Below are positions 60,010-64,000 of a stretch of DNA of 64,000 nt, piece by piece. A program made the position numbers and the translations under genes. Within the stretch, counting starts at the first letter, position 1. The number at the start of each line of letters is the position of its first letter. The DNA comes from Bacteroidota bacterium (GTDB lineage Bacteria > Bacteroidota > Bacteroidia > Chitinophagales > Saprospiraceae). Where the stretch lies: contig JAFMBH010000003.1 of the NCBI GenBank assembly GCA_017858735.1, forward strand, positions 58,712 to 122,711. Reading direction: 5' to 3'. The notes beneath the pieces were generated by a model. That model had not been told where the DNA came from. It made no database searches and saw only the letters and a list, made by a program, of their open reading frames with translations.

Positions 60010-60692
60010 TCCTTTTTTATTTTGCTTTGATATGTCCATTTCTGGTTTTAAGTCAACGGGGCAGTGTTCATAATCCTAACTATCAGCAGTTTAACCAAAA
60101 TGACTATTACTTTGGATTCACCTTTGCTATTAATAATTCCAGATTCAGAACTTATCAATCGAGTGAATTTTTAAAGCACGATAGTATAAGAATTGTTCAG
60201 GGATTGGGGGGATCAGGTTTTAACGTAGGGATTGTATCAAATTTAAAGATGGGCAATTATTTTGATTTTCGATTTTTACCAACATTATCTTTTGCTGAAA
60301 AAAGACTGAAATATCAATATCCGGGTTACGCAAGTAATAGAAAAGTAGAATCCGTTTTTGTGGAATTACCCTTTCAATTCAGGTATAAATCTGAACCTTA
60401 TCATGATGTAAGGTTATTTTTATTAGCAGGTTTGAAATATTCATTTGATGTTGCCAGCGATTCCAGAACAAAACAGGCAGAAACCCTGGTGAAAATAGCT
60501 CCCAATGATTTTTCCTTTGAGACAGGCGTAGGTTTTCAAATATTTTTACCCTTCTTCATATTTTCCCCTGAATTAAAAATTTCGCAGGGAATGGGAAACA
60601 CACTGATTTTCAATAAGAATCTTTCAGAATCAACGATACTTGAAAAAATACTTTCCAGGACATTTACCATATCACTACATTTCGAAGGCTAG
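59982..60692 (+). CDS. porT: PorT-like outer-membrane beta-barrel protein (T9SS)
   Basis: Signal peptide, YYFGFTFAINNSRFRTYQS, GGSGFNVGIVSNLKMGNYFDFRFLPTLSFAEKRLKYQY; position directly after ubiE is a familiar Bacteroidota arrangement. Start at 59958 or 59982. Confidence 0.85.
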   Translation: MFSLFSRKIVLFYFALICPFLVLSQRGSVHNPNYQQFNQNDYYFGFTFAINNSRFRTYQSSEFLKHDSIRIVQGLGGSGFNVGIVSNLKMGNYFDFRFLPTLSFAEKRLKYQYPGYASNRKVESVFVELPFQFRYKSEPYHDVRLFLLAGLKYSFDVASDSRTKQAETLVKIAPNDFSFETGVGFQIFLPFFIFSPELKISQGMGNTLIFNKNLSESTILEKILSRTFTISLHFEG

Positions 60693-61263
60693 CCTGTTTT
60701 TTTGAATACTCAATCATATCGGGAAAAAGAGAAAGGAAAGATTTTTCTATAGTATCCCCTTCTTTTTGAAGACTAACGTGCCAACTTTCCAACCATTGAG
60801 GCTGGGCAACCCGTTTGGTTAATCTCAAAAAACAATACGACAAACCCTCATAATGCCCATAGTGTAAAAGCCAGTTACCTTGAATCATTGCTCTTAATTG
60901 AATTTGCGACAAATCTGGTAATTTTTCAATATTCTCTAATAATAGCTTATTAGTATCTGCAGAAAATTCTTCCAGTGAAATGCTGGAAAAGTAATGCCAG
61001 TTTTTGACTAAAAAATAATCGAAAAGAATATCAAGGACTACTGAGGCATATTTACCGTGTAAAGGATAAAGAACGGGCAAACAAGTTTGAAAATCAGGAT
61101 GGTTATCTGTGAAAATATCCATTTTCCTATGATGAATAACGCCATCAGAAACCTTTTCAGCAAGATTTTTATGGATATTACCTTTTAACAAATCAGCGGT
61201 AATATTTCCCAGAAGGAAATCTGGATCTTTACCCGACAAAAATGCGTGAGCCAAATAATTCAT
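60664..61263 (-). CDS. ACP phosphodiesterase (AcpH family)
   Basis: MNYLAHAFLSGKDPDFLLGNITADLLKG, GVIHHRKMDIFTDNHPDF, VVLDILFDYFLVKNW. Confidence 0.9.
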   Translation of the reverse strand: MNYLAHAFLSGKDPDFLLGNITADLLKGNIHKNLAEKVSDGVIHHRKMDIFTDNHPDFQTCLPVLYPLHGKYASVVLDILFDYFLVKNWHYFSSISLEEFSADTNKLLLENIEKLPDLSQIQLRAMIQGNWLLHYGHYEGLSYCFLRLTKRVAQPQWLESWHVSLQKEGDTIEKSFLSLFPDMIEYSKKQASLRNVVIW

Positions 61264-61363
61264 TAGAAAAATATAAAATAATACAATAAACAGTTAAGTT
61301 TTAAAATAAGTTTCTAATAATGAATTTTGGTTTTTTATATTTGCATCCTTAAAATAAAATAAC

Positions 61364-62461
61364 ATGGGTTTGAAATGTGGTATTGTAGGTTTACCAAATG
61401 TTGGAAAATCAACTTTGTTTAATGCGCTGACATCTGCCGGCGCATTGGCAGCTAATTATCCTTTTGCAACAAAGGAGCCTAATATCGGAATGATTGTAGT
61501 TCCTGATGAAAGACTGGATCAACTGGCAGCGTTAATCAATCCACGAAATGTGCTCCCCACCAACGTTGAAATATTAGATATTGCCGGATTAATAAAAGGA
61601 GCAAGCAAAGGTGAAGGTCTTGGGAATCAATTTTTGGGTAATATTAGGGAGGTTGATGCCATATTACATGTAGTTCGTTGTTTTGAAGACGATAATGTTG
61701 TTCATGTTGACGGAAGTGTAAATCCTGTCAGAGATAAGGAAATCATTGATTTGGAATTAATTCTAAAGGACATTGAAACCGTTGAGAAAAGGTTAGATAA
61801 ATATAAAAAACAAGCTAAAAGCGGTAATAAAGAAGATGTTAGAGCAGTGGAACATTGTTCCAACTTGCTAAAACACCTTGAAAATAGCCAGCCTGCACGA
61901 AATTTTGACACCGACGATGAAGGTAAAGCTATCCTTGTTGAAATGATGCTATTAACAGACAAACCTATATTATACGTTTGCAACGTGGATGAAAATTCCT
62001 TCCCAGATGGAAATAAACTTACACGTGAATTTGAAAAGGCCATTGAAGGAGAACCTGCGGAAATTATTCTTATATGTGCTGGCATCGAAGCGGACATAGC
62101 TGCCCTGGATTCCGTAGAGGAAAGAAAGGAATTTTTAGAAGCAATGGGACTGGAAGAGCCTGGCGTGAATAGGTTAATCCGTAAAAGTTATCAATTACTA
62201 AACCTGGTAACTTACTTCACTGCCGGGGAAAAGGAAGTACGCGCCTGGACTATTACCAAAGGAACAAAAGCTCCCGGGGCTGCCGGTGTAATTCACTCTG
62301 ATTTTGAAAAGGGCTTCATTAGAGCAGAAGTTATTCATTATCAAGATTTCATACATTACAAGTCTGAAGCTCAAGTTAAAGAAGCTGGAAAAATGTCCGT
62401 AGAAGGGAAAGAATATACTGTCCTTGATGGTGATATCATGCATTTTAGATTTAATGTTTAA
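61364..62461 (+). CDS. ychF: Redox-regulated ATPase YchF
   Basis: CGIVGLPNVGKSTLFNALT, NYPFATKEPNIGMIVVPDERL, LGNQFLGNIREVDAILHVVRCFED, C-terminal TGS. Confidence 0.98.
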   Translation: MGLKCGIVGLPNVGKSTLFNALTSAGALAANYPFATKEPNIGMIVVPDERLDQLAALINPRNVLPTNVEILDIAGLIKGASKGEGLGNQFLGNIREVDAILHVVRCFEDDNVVHVDGSVNPVRDKEIIDLELILKDIETVEKRLDKYKKQAKSGNKEDVRAVEHCSNLLKHLENSQPARNFDTDDEGKAILVEMMLLTDKPILYVCNVDENSFPDGNKLTREFEKAIEGEPAEIILICAGIEADIAALDSVEERKEFLEAMGLEEPGVNRLIRKSYQLLNLVTYFTAGEKEVRAWTITKGTKAPGAAGVIHSDFEKGFIRAEVIHYQDFIHYKSEAQVKEAGKMSVEGKEYTVLDGDIMHFRFNV

Positions 62462-62479
62462 TAAAAACTCCCGAAATTA

Positions 62480-63994
62480 TTAATCATTAAATTTAATTAG
62501 GTCTGAGGCTTTCTCGGCCACAACAATAACGGGTGCATTGGTATTTCCTGAAGTAACTTCGGGAATTACCGATGCATCCACCACTCTCAATCCTTCCACT
62601 CCATTGACTCTAAGTGAAAATGGAGAAACGACGGCTTCGTCATCCACACCCATTTTACAAGTTCCACAAGGGTGATAAACTGTTTCACAAAAATTCAATA
62701 TATGTTGTATCCTTTCCTCGTCATCATTAAAGATTCCAGGAAAGTTTAAGGTATTACTCTTCCTGAAAGGCTCAAACGCATTAGACAGTAATATAGCTTC
62801 AGCCCATTTAACACCTCTAAGTAAAGTTTTAAGATCTTCTCCCCCCGCATCACTGAGATATTGAGGATCAATAAGGGGAGCATCCAACGGATTTGAAGAT
62901 TGTAATCCAACAAATCCGCGACTTTTAGGTTTGAGCAAAGTAGGCAAAATAGTAAACCCTTCTTCTTTTGGAAGCGATGGAAAATCGTGGATATCCTTAC
63001 CTGCCACCGGCGCAAAATGAAATTGAATATCAGGTCTATCTAATTCGGGAAGGGTTCTAAGAAACGAGCAAGCAGCGAGTGGACTAGCTGAAAGGGGACC
63101 AGACTTTGAAACGAGATATTTAATAATATTTGGAATAACCCATGGAATTCTTTCTACATTATTGTAGGTGATTCGCTGGTTGCACAAAACATTAAGATTG
63201 ACAAACAAGTGATCAGACAGATTTTTTCCGACCCCCTTCAAATCTAAACGGCAACTTAAACCTTTATCCTTCAAATAATCTTTATCTCCAATCCCTGATA
63301 ACATCATTATCTGAGGAGACTGGAATGCGCCGGCACTAAGAATGACTTCTTTTGCCTTGATTACTTCCCTGATATTATTTTTAACATCGGTAAATACTTC
63401 TATGCCAACCACTTTATCTTTTTCCCAACTTAAGCCAGCCACGTGTACATTAGATAATAAGCGCAAATTAGGCCTACCCAAAATGGGTTTTATAAAAGAC
63501 TCATACGTCGAGTGCCTCACACCGTCTTTGATAGTAAATTGAAATTTTCCTGCACCATCTTGAACTTCTCCATTAAAATCAAGATTATGAGGGATACCCA
63601 TTTCTTCATTAGCCTCAATAAAAGCTTTAGTTAAAGGAGTTTCAAAACGGTTGTACGAAACTGAAAGTGGACCACGAACGCCATGATATTCATTTTCAAA
63701 ATTCTTGTTTTGCTCTGATTTTTTAAAATAGGGCAAAAGATCTTTGTAAGCCCAACCAACATTACCCCATTTTGACCAATCGTTATAATCTTCTGCATTT
63801 CCTCTGATGTAGGCCATGCAATTAACAGCACTTGAACCGCCCATCAACTTTCCTCTTGGTTGATACATTTTTCTGTTATTCACCCTTTTCTGAGGAACAG
63901 TATGAAAATTCCAGTTATGGCTTGAAAAATGTAATTTAGAGTAAGCCGCAGGAATTTTAACATTCATTGGTTGCAATGACGCGCCTGCCTCCAC
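62480..63994 (-). CDS. GMC family oxidoreductase (choline dehydrogenase-like), 5'-truncated by the window end
   Basis: [88 protein letters not shown]; the N-terminal FAD motif lies beyond the window. Confidence 0.94.
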   Translation of the reverse strand: MEAGASLQPMNVKIPAAYSKLHFSSHNWNFHTVPQKRVNNRKMYQPRGKLMGGSSAVNCMAYIRGNAEDYNDWSKWGNVGWAYKDLLPYFKKSEQNKNFENEYHGVRGPLSVSYNRFETPLTKAFIEANEEMGIPHNLDFNGEVQDGAGKFQFTIKDGVRHSTYESFIKPILGRPNLRLLSNVHVAGLSWEKDKVVGIEVFTDVKNNIREVIKAKEVILSAGAFQSPQIMMLSGIGDKDYLKDKGLSCRLDLKGVGKNLSDHLFVNLNVLCNQRITYNNVERIPWVIPNIIKYLVSKSGPLSASPLAACSFLRTLPELDRPDIQFHFAPVAGKDIHDFPSLPKEEGFTILPTLLKPKSRGFVGLQSSNPLDAPLIDPQYLSDAGGEDLKTLLRGVKWAEAILLSNAFEPFRKSNTLNFPGIFNDDEERIQHILNFCETVYHPCGTCKMGVDDEAVVSPFSLRVNGVEGLRVVDASVIPEVTSGNTNAPVIVVAEKASDLIKFND

Positions 63995-64000
63995 TAAGAT

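Noticed and set aside
61702-62097. 131-aa ORF antisense to ychF
   Set aside because: Fully contained in a confident conserved gene; no domain or start-site evidence.
1-64000. CRISPR arrays, tRNA/rRNA genes, transposases, integrases, phage modules
   Set aside because: None recognised by eye on either strand; short ncRNAs cannot be excluded without covariance-model searches.

Overview
This 64 kb window is a dense, AT-rich chromosomal segment from a Bacteroidota member. The lineage call rests on SusC/SusD proteins, T9SS sorting domains, PorP/SprF and PorT homologues, and TTTG...TAnnTTTG promoters. I assigned about 46 protein genes. No rRNA, tRNA, CRISPR array, prophage or transposase was recognised. 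Main content: 5'-truncated ilvB and ilvN; a SusC gene split by an apparent 1-nt frameshift, with SusD and a DUF4397 lipoprotein; a secreted reprolysin-like protease; tex; two complete TetR/TolC/adaptor/RND-permease efflux operons; fabG; a UPF0175/DUF3368 toxin-antitoxin pair; an aldo/keto reductase-RidA fusion; an ECF sigma operon with a YGN-repeat protein; housekeeping genes (rlmH, NUDIX, FtsE-like ATPase, gyrA, ubiE, ychF); and a T9SS surface-protein locus (39.6-55.0 kb). That locus has a PorP/SprF gene, two paralogous giant PKD/Ig-like proteins with different T9SS C-termini, and four poorly characterised genes between them. By eye I also found inverted repeats next to both tetR genes (probable operators), other intergenic palindromes, three intrinsic terminators, and a TA promoter that predicts a leaderless antitoxin mRNA. 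The best candidates for something undescribed are the 39.6-55.0 kb locus and its ankyrin transmembrane protein. All functional calls come from reading motifs; no database search was run.
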